From contig NZ_JACHIS010000001.1 in assembly GCF_014203365.1 (NCBI RefSeq), forward strand, positions 5,084,001 through 5,148,000: a stretch of 64,000 nucleotides of DNA, written 5' to 3'. This DNA is from Actinoalloteichus hymeniacidonis. Lineage in GTDB: Bacteria > Actinomycetota > Actinomycetes > Mycobacteriales > Pseudonocardiaceae. Below, in pieces: positions 44,916 to 54,114 of the stretch. A program made the position numbers and the translations under genes. The notes under the pieces were generated by a model. That model had not been told where the DNA came from and made no database searches. It saw only the letters and a list, made by a program, of their open reading frames with translations. Every line of letters starts with the position of its first letter. Within the stretch, counting starts at the first letter, position 1.

Positions 44916-45521
44916 TCAGGGGTTCGGGAAGCCCTGTTGGATCTTGAGACACGTCGCATACTCGGGAAGCAATCCCTGCGTACGGGCCTGCGCCAGCGTC
45001 ATGGCGGCGCGGTCGCGATCGGACTGGATCAGCTCTAGGTCCGCGGGCAATCGCAGTGCCAGCTCCGCGTCGTGCGGGGTGATCGCGAGTTCGTTGGCGG
45101 GCACGTAGTTCTCCGACAGCAGGTAGGAGATCACCGTGTCGTCCTCCAACGCGACGAAGGCATGGCCGACGCCGGGCGGGAAGTACATGGCGCGATGCGA
45201 GACGGTGTCCAGGATGGTGCTGTCGGACTGGCCGAAGGTCGGCGAGCCGATCCGCAGGTCGACCACGATGTCCAAGGCACTGCCCCGAGCACAGTGGACG
45301 TACTTGGCGGTGCCCGGTGGCGTCCGGCTGAAGTGGATGCCGCGCAGCACCCCGCGCCTGGACCGGCTCTGACTGGCCTGCGCGGTCGGGAAGAGTTTGT
45401 GGCCGAGTGTCTCGGCGAAGACGGGTTCCTGGTAATACGAGAGGAATTCCCCTCGGTCGTCGGGGAAGATCTCGGGGCTGAACTCGACGGCCCCCACGAC
45501 AGCGAGCTCACGCGCCTTCAT
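44916..45521 (-). CDS. dTDP-4-keto-6-deoxyhexose 3,5(or 5)-epimerase
   Basis: 201-residue RmlC/EvaD-like cupin. The catalytic His63 is in LRGIHFS, with the adjacent YVHCARG and Tyr133/Tyr139 in ISYLLSENY. In an aminodeoxysugar pathway it inverts C-5 to give the L-series. The family is usually 180-205 residues, so this one is full length. It reads into the 2,3-dehydratase gene. It marks the right edge of the sugar genes. Confidence 0.88.
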   Translation of the reverse strand: MKARELAVVGAVEFSPEIFPDDRGEFLSYYQEPVFAETLGHKLFPTAQASQSRSRRGVLRGIHFSRTPPGTAKYVHCARGSALDIVVDLRIGSPTFGQSDSTILDTVSHRAMYFPPGVGHAFVALEDDTVISYLLSENYVPANELAITPHDAELALRLPADLELIQSDRDRAAMTLAQARTQGLLPEYATCLKIQQGFPNP

Positions 45522-46178
45522 CCGACTGCGTCACCCGAATCCGATGTGTCGTGCACGCCGACCCCTCCTCGCGCGGGCGCAGGGCCCGCGATTCGCACCG
45601 TCCACCACGGCGCCGACAGGTCGCCGGTCGGCACGCGCCCGCGACCTTCGGGGATGCCCGACGGCACCGCGTGGACCTTCACCCGGAAGTGTGAGGAGCG
45701 GGGGCATTGCAGGTCAACGGGTTAGGGGTGGCTCACCGGGAAAGTCAGGGGTGGGGTTCGAACGGCGTCGATCGACGGAATTAGGGGTGCACGTCGACCG
45801 GCGATCATGGTGGCGTGGCGAAGGCCGACCCGCCGATCCGGACCGCGCAACCGCAGTTCGGCGTCGCCGTCGGCAGCGAGTGAGGGGCCGATACGCCGCA
45901 GGTGCCCCGAAGCCACGGGAAACGACGACTACAGCTTTCTCGGTGTCGTGATGCCCAGACGATGTGCTAGCTTGCCCGCGTGACTGCCGGGTCGGCCATG
46001 GGCCACGATCGAGGAAGTTACCCGGCTGGCGCGTGACGGCCGGGTGGGCCAGAGGCCCGCCTCTCCAGGTGTGTAGGTATCGGTTCTCCTTTCCGAGAAG
46101 TGGCGTCAACGCTGCTGTTCTCCCGCATGATCCAGCCGAATCCGGCGGATCGCGGAACCACCGCACCTGGAGATTTGT
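45522..46178. other. 657-bp intergenic region at right cluster edge
   Basis: I see no convincing gene. It holds three copies of (T)YAGGGGTG at 45722, 45745 and 45781 and a perfect palindrome CGTCGATCGACG at 45766-45777. The divergent genes at 45521 and 46179 would be served from here. Confidence 0.45.
45722..45789. repeat. Direct repeats TTAGGGGTG with central palindrome
   Basis: TTAGGGGTG at 45722, TCAGGGGTG at 45745 and TTAGGGGTG at 45781 (starts 23 and 36 bases apart), with palindrome CGTCGATCGACG between the last two. It may be a promoter-proximal binding array. Confidence 0.3.
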
Positions 46179-47015
46179 TTGAGCGTGTCCATCCATTCCG
46201 ATCAGAACCTCGTCGAGGAATTCCGTGCCAACCGAGGAAACCTCGGCGGCCGGTTCGCAGACTCCCGCATCCTCTTACTGACCAGCACCGATTCCGCAGG
46301 CGCGAAGCACACCACACCCGTCGCCTACCTCCAGGATGGCCTCGGGCGCCTGTTGGTCATCGCCTCGGCGGATAGCGCGGGATCACCACCTGCCTGGTAT
46401 CAGCACATCGTCAGCGAGCCGAACGTCGAGGTCGAGACCGGTTCCTTCACCTTCCCGGCGGAGACGATCGCGCTGGAGGCCGAAGAACGTCAGGAGGCCT
46501 TCGACCGCGCGGCCGAGGCCGACCACCGGCTGGCGGACGAGCAGGCGCGGACCGCTTCGCTGATTCCAGTGCTCGTGCTGAATCCGCTCGGTGGGAGGCC
46601 GAACGGCGACACCTGGTCGGAAAGTCTCAAGATCATTCACGACGCGTTCCGCCGAGAGCTGCGCCTGCTCCGCAAGGAGATCGCCGCATCCGGGCCACGG
46701 TTGGGTGCGCAGTTGCGGATCAACTGCCTCTCCTTGTGCGCAGGCCTTGGCCACCACCACACGATGGAGGACTCCGGAATGCTGCCCGCCGTCGACAGAA
46801 GCCACCCCGAGCTGGCGGACGCGACCCGGCGGCTGCGCGAGGAGCACCAGGCGGTGAAGCTGCTGCTCGAGGAACTCCAACGTGTCGTCTCGACCGCGAA
46901 CCCCGACCCCGTCGTGCTGCTCGCGGACGTGGAGCGGCTCACCAGCGAGGTCGAGAATCACTTGGACTACGAGGAACAGCAGCTGTTCCCGATCCTCGAC
47001 ACCCTCACGCCCTGA
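46179..47015 (+). CDS. DDN-type nitroreductase fused to hemerythrin domain
   Basis: 278-residue fusion. Residues 1-125 form a deazaflavin (F420)-dependent nitroreductase-like barrel (SRILLLTSTDSAG, AYLQDGLGRLLVIAS). Residues about 150-278 form a hemerythrin HHE bundle with GHHHTMEDSGMLP, REEHQAVK and NHLDYEEQQLFP as di-iron ligands. It may use reduced F420 with oxygen or nitric oxide sensing; unproven. The TTG start follows GGAG by 6 bases; a GTG at 46185 is possible. It has a TTA codon near 46273. Confidence 0.8.
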   Translation: MSVSIHSDQNLVEEFRANRGNLGGRFADSRILLLTSTDSAGAKHTTPVAYLQDGLGRLLVIASADSAGSPPAWYQHIVSEPNVEVETGSFTFPAETIALEAEERQEAFDRAAEADHRLADEQARTASLIPVLVLNPLGGRPNGDTWSESLKIIHDAFRRELRLLRKEIAASGPRLGAQLRINCLSLCAGLGHHHTMEDSGMLPAVDRSHPELADATRRLREEHQAVKLLLEELQRVVSTANPDPVVLLADVERLTSEVENHLDYEEQQLFPILDTLTP

Positions 47016-47021
47016 GTCGGC

Positions 47022-47043
47022 GGGCCGCGATGACTCGCGGCCT
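47022..47043. terminator. Terminator hairpin between convergent genes
   Basis: GGGCCGCGA, 4-base loop TGAC, TCGCGGCCT. It lies between genes ending at 47015 (plus) and 47113 (minus). Confidence 0.6.
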
Positions 47044-47112
47044 AGAGTGATCGACGCGGGGCGTTCGAGGTCGGTGTTCAGCCTCGTTCTTCGCGTGTTG
47101 CCTACGAACCGA

Positions 47113-48132
47113 TCAGTTCACCGTGCCCGCCGCCCGCCCGGTGGAGCCTCGGACCACCAGTGTCGGTTCGACGACCTCGTGGCGGGCGTCGGCGCCGCCG
47201 AGCATCTCGGTGAGGATGTCCATCGCCAGTCGCCCCATGGCGAGTCGAGGTTGGTCGACGCTGGTGAGGCCGGGGCGCACCGAGGCGGCGAGGTCGGTGT
47301 TGTCGTAGCCGACGATGCTGAGGTCCTCGGGGACCCGTAGGCCTGCGTCGAGGGCGCCACCGAGGATCGAGGCGGCGCGACGGTCGTTGGAGGCGAAGAC
47401 GGCGGTGGGTGCGTCCGCCCTTCGGACGAGGATCGAATCGAGCAGTTCGGTCTCACCGCCCGCCTCGGAGTCGAGAACCTGGATGCCCTCGGCGTAACCG
47501 AGGGCGGTCATCAGGTCCAGATAGGACTGTTTTCGCGCGGTGGCCGCCGCCCGGTTGGAGTGCGTGAGATGCGCGATGCGGCGATGACCGAGGGAGGTCA
47601 GGTGCTCCACGGCGAGGCGGGCGCCGCGTTCGTCGTGATTGGCGACGCCGCCCACGGTGTCGGGTAGTGCGGGTGGACGTCCGACGACGACGGTCGGTTT
47701 CCGGCGGGCCGCATCGCGGAGTAACTGCGGGTCCAGCAGGGCCGAGATCACCACGATGCCGTCGACGCCGAGCGCGAGGACGTCCTCCAGCCGTTGCGCC
47801 AGCACCGTCGCCTCGCGACGGCCGTGGCTGATGATCACGCCGAGGCCCTGTTCGGCGGCCGCGTCTTCGATGCCGTGCACGATGTCGGTGTGGTAGGTGT
47901 TGTGCAGATCGTTGAGCAGCACGCCGACCAGCTGGCTTCGGCCGCGCACCAGGCTGCGCGCCCAGAGGTTCGATCGATAGCCGATCTCGTGCGCCACCGA
48001 GAGAATGTGCTCCCTGGTCGCCGATCCGACCCCGGCGTCGCCCCGAATCGCCAATGAGACGAGCGATTTCGAGACTCCGGCGGCCCGTGCCACGTCGATG
48101 ATCGTCGGCGATGGCCGCTGTTGGTTGGACAC
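47113..48132 (-). CDS. LacI-family transcriptional regulator
   Basis: 339-residue repressor. The N-terminal LacI headpiece (TIIDVARAAGVSKSLVSLAI) is followed by a hinge and periplasmic-binding-protein-like sensor domain, ending in the family's LTSVDQPRLAMGRLA segment. Divergent from the HAD-ECF operon at 48408, with two operator-like palindromes in between, so it probably represses that operon until its ligand binds. Confidence 0.88.
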   Translation of the reverse strand: MSNQQRPSPTIIDVARAAGVSKSLVSLAIRGDAGVGSATREHILSVAHEIGYRSNLWARSLVRGRSQLVGVLLNDLHNTYHTDIVHGIEDAAAEQGLGVIISHGRREATVLAQRLEDVLALGVDGIVVISALLDPQLLRDAARRKPTVVVGRPPALPDTVGGVANHDERGARLAVEHLTSLGHRRIAHLTHSNRAAATARKQSYLDLMTALGYAEGIQVLDSEAGGETELLDSILVRRADAPTAVFASNDRRAASILGGALDAGLRVPEDLSIVGYDNTDLAASVRPGLTSVDQPRLAMGRLAMDILTEMLGGADARHEVVEPTLVVRGSTGRAAGTVN

Positions 48133-48185
48133 GGCTCAAGTTGTATCAAATGCCCACGGGAGCCCCGCCGCTGCTCAGGCAGATG

Positions 48186-48197
48186 TGGAACGCTCCA
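48186..48197. promoter_or_regulatory. LacI operator-like palindrome 1
   Basis: TGGAACGCTCCA, with the central CG typical of LacI-family operators, in the lacI-type/HAD divergent promoter. Confidence 0.6.
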
Positions 48198-48208
48198 GCT
48201 TTCATCTC

Positions 48209-48220
48209 TAGAACGTTCCA
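48209..48220. promoter_or_regulatory. LacI operator-like palindrome 2
   Basis: TAGAACGTTCCA, matching the first site in most positions. The centres are 23 bases apart, about two helical turns, so two dimers could bind the same face. Confidence 0.6.
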
Positions 48221-48407
48221 ACTCCCGTAACCATTCCGGGGTCGCCACGTCACCTTCACGACCTAGCGTCCCCGCCATACCTCGCGTCAACCCGGCAGGC
48301 CGAGTCCCGACAGACGCCCTCGGCGGCCGATCGCACCAGACCGTCTGCCACCGCAGGAACCGGCGACCGGCCACCTTTCGCTTCGAGGCAACACGAAACG
48401 AGTCCCG

Positions 48408-50043
48408 ATGAACTATGCGAACCCCGACACCGGACGCACCGCGCTGGACCACGTGCCGGACGCACTACTCCTGGACTTCGGCGGCGTGATCTTCGAGACC
48501 GTCAAACACCCGCAGGGCCGCGCGGAGTTGGCCACCCGCATCGTCGAACTGCTGAGAAGGGCCGGTCAGCCGCTCGAAGCCGGGTTCGTCCGCCGCTCGC
48601 TGGATGCCGCGCTCACCGCGCTCAAGCACTGGAAACACGCGTCGAGCCGCCGGGTGGAGCCTCGCGAGCTGACCCATCGGGAGATCGCAGCCGACTTCCT
48701 GGCCGCCGACTACCCGCCCGGCCCCCGCGACGTGCTCATCGCCGAGGCTGCGGAGGTACTGGACCTGGTCACCTCGACGCTGTCGGCGCATGTCATCCGC
48801 CCGGGCATCGGCAGGTTGCTGGCCTGCGTCCGCCGAACGAGGCATCCCGCTCGGGATCGTCTCCAACGCGCATTCCGGCCGCAGCCATCGGCGCATCCTC
48901 GCCGAACACGGGCTCGATCGGGCCTTCGGTGTCCAGGTGTACTCCGACGAGGTCGGCATCCGTAAGCCGAATCCTCGGATCATCGAACTGGCCGCGACCG
49001 CGTTGGGTGTCACCGCCGACCGATGCTGGTATGTCGGTGACACGCTGGATCGCGACGTCGTCGCGGGCCGCCGGGCCGAGGTCGCCGCCGTCGTGGTGAC
49101 CAGGAGCCACCACACCGACGCGCCGCCCTTCGGGGTCGCCGCCGAACCGGACGCGGTCTTCGACACCCCGGAGGGCCTGGCCGACGCCCTCGAAGCAGCC
49201 GGACCGGCACGAAGCCCGGTACGCACCTCGATTCCAGCCGCGAAGCCGGCTCGGGCCGCGCTGCTCATCGACCACGGCGGGGTGATCTCCCATTCGCAGC
49301 CCGATCCCGACGCCATGGGCGAGTTCGCCGCCGAGGTGGCCCGCCGGTTGACCGGGGCTGGCGAACAGGTCGCTCCCGCGCAGGCGTTGGAGCTGATCGA
49401 GAAGGGCCGCGAGCGGCACCACCTTCGCAAACAACAACGCCACCGGGCACACGTCGAGACCGGGGCGCCGCTGGCCGAGGTGCAGCCCGTCGACTTCTGG
49501 CGCGACCTCGTCGGCGCCGAGCTGCCCGAACGGCAACGCGCGATCCTCACCGCCGAGGCCTTCGATCTGATGCACCTGTTGGGACGCGCCAAGAGCCGCC
49601 GCATCCTGCGCACCGGCGTCCGAGAACTCCTGGAGACCTGCCGCGATGCCGGCCTTGCGGTGGTGGTCGTGTCCAACACCATCAACGGGCGTGCGGTGCG
49701 CGCGCAGTGCGCCGAGCACGATCTCGACGGGCTGATCGGCGCCTACGTCTGCTCCGACGAGGCAGGCGTGCGCAAACCCGACCCGACGATCGTGCGGGAA
49801 GCACTCCGGGTCGCGGCCGCCGATCCCGCACGCACCTGGTTCTACGGCGACAAGCCGGAGAACGACGCCGAGGCGGCCCGGGCCTGCGGCATCACCCATC
49901 GCGTGATCGTGCGCGGTGGCAGCACTCCCGACGAGACCGTGGATCGGGCGTTGACCAGTGGACTCGTCACCACCGCAGTACCCGACGCCGGGCAGCTGGC
50001 GGCGCTCATCGCCGCCGAGCACCGCACCGACGCCGATGCCTGA
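48408..50043 (+). pseudogene. Double HAD-family hydrolase, frameshifted
   Basis: Two HAD phosphatase domains in tandem, one gene broken by a frameshift near 48833. The first frame gives LLLDFGGVIFE and runs to GRLLACVR. The second frame resumes with AERGIPLGIVSN, then YVGDTLDRD, and continues into domain 2 (ALLIDHGGVISHS, VVVSNT, KPDPTI, FYGDKPEN). Removing one C near 48833 restores a full 545-residue protein. It may be a real mutation or a sequence error. It is followed by an ECF transporter and faced by the LacI regulator, suggesting salvage of a phosphorylated vitamin or similar compound. Confidence 0.75.
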
Positions 50044-50079
50044 CTCATCCCGTCTGCCGATGGACAAGGAACTCGCATC

Positions 50080-50997
50080 GTGAGCTCGTCGCCTGACACC
50101 GAATACGTCCGCGCAGGCGAGCTGCGCGGCGGGCCCGCCGGAACTGCGGGCGGGTTACGCGCCCCGCAGAAGCTGATGATCTTCGTCCTGTCGATGGCGC
50201 TCTTCGGCCTGGCGAACATCATCCTGGAGATCATCCCGGACATCACGATCGGACCGGTCGACGTCTCGGTCGCCTACTTCGTCTTCGTTCCCCTCACGAT
50301 GGTCACCCTGTTCAGCCCGTTCTGGGCCGCGCTCGGTGCCCCGCTCGGCGAGATCGTCTTCACCGACCTGCTGATGGGCGACTTCTCCGGCCTCGCCGAG
50401 GTCGAGGGCTACCTCCAGATGTTCCTCGCGCTCTACATCGCGGGATCGATCGTCCGCAATCCAAGGAACCGGGGTCAGCTCGCCATCGCGGCCATCACGG
50501 TCGTGGTCATCGACAAGGCGCTCTCGGCCATCGTCGATCTGTCCAAGGTCTGGATCGGCGTCGAGGACGCCGAGTTCGTCGAAGGGCTGCCCGAGTCGAT
50601 CCTGCTGCTGGAGGGCATCGGCTTCGGGGTGGACATCGTCATCAGCGGTGTCCTGTTCGGCATCCTGCCCGCGTTGTGGCTGGTCCCGATTCTGCACGGC
50701 AAGATCGAGCCGCTGCTCGGTCTGCGTCCCCGAGTGCCGGGGCAACCGTTCCACGGCGCCGCCCCGGGGTCGGCCTGGTTCGTCTCCCTCGCCGTGCTGC
50801 TGGGCATCGGATCGTTCTTCTTCGCCTTCCTGGAGGCGTGGGATCTCAACGTCGGCACCTTCGAGCCCGGCTTCATCGACGAGTTCGGCGCCGGGTTCCT
50901 CTGGGCCAGCGTCGCCGCCATCCTCGTGGTCGCCGCCATCGCCATCGGATTGTTCGCCGCCGCCAAGCGCCGGGGCGAACGGGCGGACCGCGACTAG
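50080..50997 (+). CDS. ECF transporter S component-like membrane protein
   Basis: 305-residue membrane protein. A hydrophilic N-terminal 30 residues is followed by about eight transmembrane segments, including a block with ALGAPLGEIVFTDLL, as in substrate-capture subunits that sit beside ECF ATPases. The C-terminal extra helices end in KRRGERADRD. The substrate is not predictable. GTG start with AAGGA site, 37 bases after the HAD gene. The ATPase gene follows. Confidence 0.72.
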   Translation: MSSSPDTEYVRAGELRGGPAGTAGGLRAPQKLMIFVLSMALFGLANIILEIIPDITIGPVDVSVAYFVFVPLTMVTLFSPFWAALGAPLGEIVFTDLLMGDFSGLAEVEGYLQMFLALYIAGSIVRNPRNRGQLAIAAITVVVIDKALSAIVDLSKVWIGVEDAEFVEGLPESILLLEGIGFGVDIVISGVLFGILPALWLVPILHGKIEPLLGLRPRVPGQPFHGAAPGSAWFVSLAVLLGIGSFFFAFLEAWDLNVGTFEPGFIDEFGAGFLWASVAAILVVAAIAIGLFAAAKRRGERADRD

Positions 50998-51054
50998 AAG
51001 CACCGAGGCCGAGTTCGAACCGGGCCGCCGACCGCGTCGATCGAGAGACTGGCA

Positions 51055-52797
51055 ATGCCGAACATCATCGAGATCACCAACCTCAGTTTCCGCTATCCGG
51101 GAGCCACGCAGGACACGCTGCGCAATGTCGACCTGACCATCGAGCGCGGTGATTTCGTCGCCGTGGTCGGTGGCAACGGTTCGGGCAAGACCACCCTGTG
51201 CAAGACCCTCAACGGGCTGGTGCCGCACTACTGGGCGGGCGAGTTCGCGGGCATGGTCCGCGTCGATGGCGTCGACACCTATGAATCGTCGGTCGCGGCG
51301 CTGTCGAGCCGGGTCGGCTACGTCTACCAGGATTTCCAGAACCAACTCGTGCGGCCGACGGTCCGCGACGAGGTGTCGTTCGGGCCGGTGAACTTCGGCC
51401 TGGACGACCACGCCGAGCGCACCGACGAGGCGTTGCGAGCGCTACGCATCGAGGAGTTGGCCGACCGGTTCGTCTGGCAGCTCTCCGGTGGTCAGGCGCA
51501 CCTGACGGCGTTGGCCTCGGTGCTGGCGATGCGCCCCGAGATCATCGTGGTCGACGAGCCGGTCGCCGAGCTGGACCCGGCCCGCGCCAGGGAGATCTAC
51601 CAGAATCTGGCCGCGCTCAACCGGGAACTCGGGATCACCATCATCACCATCGAGCACCATGCCGAGTTCGTGGCCCGCTATGCGAACTCGGTGGTGCTGA
51701 TGGCCGACGGCGCACCGGTCTGGCATCTGCCCGTCGCCGAGGCCATGCAACGGGCCGCCGAACTCGAACAGCACGGCATCCCGGCGCCGCAGGTGGCCAG
51801 GGTCGGTCTCGGTCTGGGGATCGAGGTGGTGCCCCGCACCCCGGTGGAGGCGGCCGGGCTGATCCGCGCGGCCGGGTTGTCGCCGCGATCGGATTGGCGG
51901 CCCACCGACGCAGATCAATCCGACGGCGGGAAGGTCGTCGCGAGCACGCACCGGGTCGCCCACGGCTACAAGACGGTCGGCGGCGCGTTGCAGACGGTCT
52001 TGCCGGGTCTGGGTCTGGAACTCCGTGCGGGGCAGCGGGTCGCCCTCGTCGGCGGCAACGGCGCGGGTAAGACCACGCTGTTGAAGCTGCTCGCGGGCAT
52101 CACCGTCGCGCGCGAGGGCGAGGTCGTGATCGACGGGGTGAACACCCGTTCCCAGCCTGCGCATCGGCTGGCCGACCGGGCGGCGTATCTCTATCAGCAT
52201 CCGCAGCAGATGTTCCTCACCGACAGCGTCCGCTCCGATGTCACGCTCTTCCCGAAGGGACGGCGGGTGGCCGACACGGCGGAGTTGGTCGATCGAATCG
52301 TCGAGCGGGTCCGGCTGACCGAACTCGCCGACCGGGACGGCCGGACGCTCTCCGGCGGGCAGCAGCGGCGGGCCACGCTGGCGATCGGGCTGGCGATGCG
52401 GCCCACGCTGCTGTTGTTGGACGAACCGACCTCCAGCCTGGACGTCGCCAGTCGCGACGACGTCACGGCGATGCTCGACGAGCTGGCCGACAGCATCGAA
52501 TGCACCGTGATCGCCACCCATGACATGCATCTGGTCGCGGAGTGGGCCAGCAGGGTGATCGTGCTCGACGGCGGGCGGATCGCCGCCGACGTCACCGCGC
52601 GGGAGTTGTTCGGCGATCCCGAGCTGCTGGCCAGGGCGAATCTCGTGCCACCGCAGATCACCGAGTTGGGCCTGGAACTCGGGATGCACCCGGTCCCGTT
52701 GCGCGTCGAGGAACTGCTCGAAGCCTGTCGACCGGATCCGCTCGGGTCGCAGGCCGCGGGCGAGACGCCCCTACTTCCGGTGGGAGAACGCCGGTGA
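51055..52797 (+). CDS. ECF transporter double ATPase (EcfA1-A2 fusion)
   Basis: 580-residue protein with two ABC ATPase domains. The first has GGNGSGKTT and a weakened signature LSGGQAHL. The second has GGNGAGKTT and LSGGQQRR, with LLLDEPTSS as Walker B. The ECF group normally has two ATPase subunits; here they are fused. It energises the S and T components encoded on either side. The stop overlaps the EcfT GTG (GTGA). Confidence 0.88.
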   Translation: MPNIIEITNLSFRYPGATQDTLRNVDLTIERGDFVAVVGGNGSGKTTLCKTLNGLVPHYWAGEFAGMVRVDGVDTYESSVAALSSRVGYVYQDFQNQLVRPTVRDEVSFGPVNFGLDDHAERTDEALRALRIEELADRFVWQLSGGQAHLTALASVLAMRPEIIVVDEPVAELDPARAREIYQNLAALNRELGITIITIEHHAEFVARYANSVVLMADGAPVWHLPVAEAMQRAAELEQHGIPAPQVARVGLGLGIEVVPRTPVEAAGLIRAAGLSPRSDWRPTDADQSDGGKVVASTHRVAHGYKTVGGALQTVLPGLGLELRAGQRVALVGGNGAGKTTLLKLLAGITVAREGEVVIDGVNTRSQPAHRLADRAAYLYQHPQQMFLTDSVRSDVTLFPKGRRVADTAELVDRIVERVRLTELADRDGRTLSGGQQRRATLAIGLAMRPTLLLLDEPTSSLDVASRDDVTAMLDELADSIECTVIATHDMHLVAEWASRVIVLDGGRIAADVTARELFGDPELLARANLVPPQITELGLELGMHPVPLRVEELLEACRPDPLGSQAAGETPLLPVGERR

Positions 52798-53630
52798 CCA
52801 ACCGAAAGCAACACGACGTCCTCTCGGTGGAGTGGGTCAAGCTCGAACTGATCCGCACCGCCTATGCGACCAGGGGCGGCCTGTTCGCCACGATGGACCC
52901 CCGGATGGTGATCGGCTGGTATCTGGTCTTCGCCGTCGCACCGTGGCTGACCCACAACCTCACCGTGCTGGCGCTGCTCTTCGCTGCGGGCGTGGTCTCG
53001 ATCGTGTTGGCCAGGGTCGGGCCGTTGATCCTGGGGCTGTTCGTCATCGGCCTCGGCTTGGAACTGCTCTACATCGTGATCGCGGCGTCCTTCTTCGGCG
53101 GCGACCTCGCCACGTTGGTGGCCCTGCTGGAACTCACGCTGAAACTCGGTGCGGTGTCGTTGGCGAGCATGGCGGCCTTCGTGTCGCTCGACCCGGAGAA
53201 GCTGTCCGACGCACTGTTGGCGCTGCGGATGCCGTCGATGCTGGCCTTCGGGGTCAGCTACGGCTATCGGATGTTGCCGATCCTCATCGAGGAGTTCAGC
53301 ACCGTCTTCGAGGGCTACCGGCTTCGCTCGGCCGCGCCCGCCAGGCGTGGGTTGCTCGGCTGGCGGGTGCTGGTGCACTGGTCGCGGCTGGTGGTGCTGT
53401 GCTTCTATCCGATCTTCCTCAACACCGCGAAGTCGGTGCGCACCACGGTCGAGGCCCTGGAGACCAGGGGGTTCACCTATGCCACGGTCGACGGTCGGGG
53501 CCGCAGGATCCGGCTGAGCTATCTACGATTCGGCTTCCGCGACTACGCGGTGCTGGCCGGGACCGTGCTGTGCATCGTCGGGTTCTTCTGGGCCGGTGCG
53601 GTGTGGCCGGTCTACCGGACGGCGGGCTGA
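52794..53630 (+). CDS. ECF transporter T component (EcfT)
   Basis: 278-residue integral membrane protein of the CbiQ/EcfT family. Five or six transmembrane segments, with coupling-helix motifs in the C-terminal cytosolic part (SVRTTVEALETRGF resembles the A-R-G coupling motif). It links the ATPase to the substrate-specific subunit. GTG start coupled to the ATPase stop. Confidence 0.85.
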   Translation: MTNRKQHDVLSVEWVKLELIRTAYATRGGLFATMDPRMVIGWYLVFAVAPWLTHNLTVLALLFAAGVVSIVLARVGPLILGLFVIGLGLELLYIVIAASFFGGDLATLVALLELTLKLGAVSLASMAAFVSLDPEKLSDALLALRMPSMLAFGVSYGYRMLPILIEEFSTVFEGYRLRSAAPARRGLLGWRVLVHWSRLVVLCFYPIFLNTAKSVRTTVEALETRGFTYATVDGRGRRIRLSYLRFGFRDYAVLAGTVLCIVGFFWAGAVWPVYRTAG

Positions 53631-53762
53631 GTAGGCGGAGCAGAGTCGCCGCGCGGAGGATTCGGCGAAAGAAATCTCGGTCGGGCTGTCGAAAGGCGGG
53701 ATGCCCGTTCGTCGTCATCCCGTACGGCGACCGCCGGACGAGTCCAACCCGAGGAGCCCAGA

Positions 53763-54104
53763 GTGAAGTACATGCTGTTGATCACCGCCGACACCGGACC
53801 GGACGCCACGCAGAACGAGTGCAGCGTCGAGGAATGGCTGAGCTTCGACGCGGCCGCCAAGGACGCCGGGGTCCTGGTGGACTCGGCCCAACTGGCGGAT
53901 CTGACCACGGCGACGGCCGTGCACGTCGACTCCGCAGGCAACCGCACCATCACCGATGGTCCGTTCACCGAGTCCCGCGAGGTCCTGGGCGGCTACTACG
54001 TGATCGACGTGCCGAACCTCGATGTCGCGCTCGACTGGGCGGCCCGCTGTCCAGGAGCACGGGACGGCGGTTCGCTGGTGGTCCGCCCGGTCGCGGAATT
54101 CTGA
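53763..54104 (+). CDS. YCII/DGPF domain protein
   Basis: 113-residue ferredoxin-like protein with MKYMLLI at the start and the marker ITDGPFTESREVLGGYY. DGPF proteins are encoded next to ECF42-type sigma factors, as here (sigma start 11 bases downstream), and are thought to be part of that stress-response unit. Confidence 0.88.
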   Translation: MKYMLLITADTGPDATQNECSVEEWLSFDAAAKDAGVLVDSAQLADLTTATAVHVDSAGNRTITDGPFTESREVLGGYYVIDVPNLDVALDWAARCPGARDGGSLVVRPVAEF

Positions 54105-54114
54105 GGTAGCGAGG

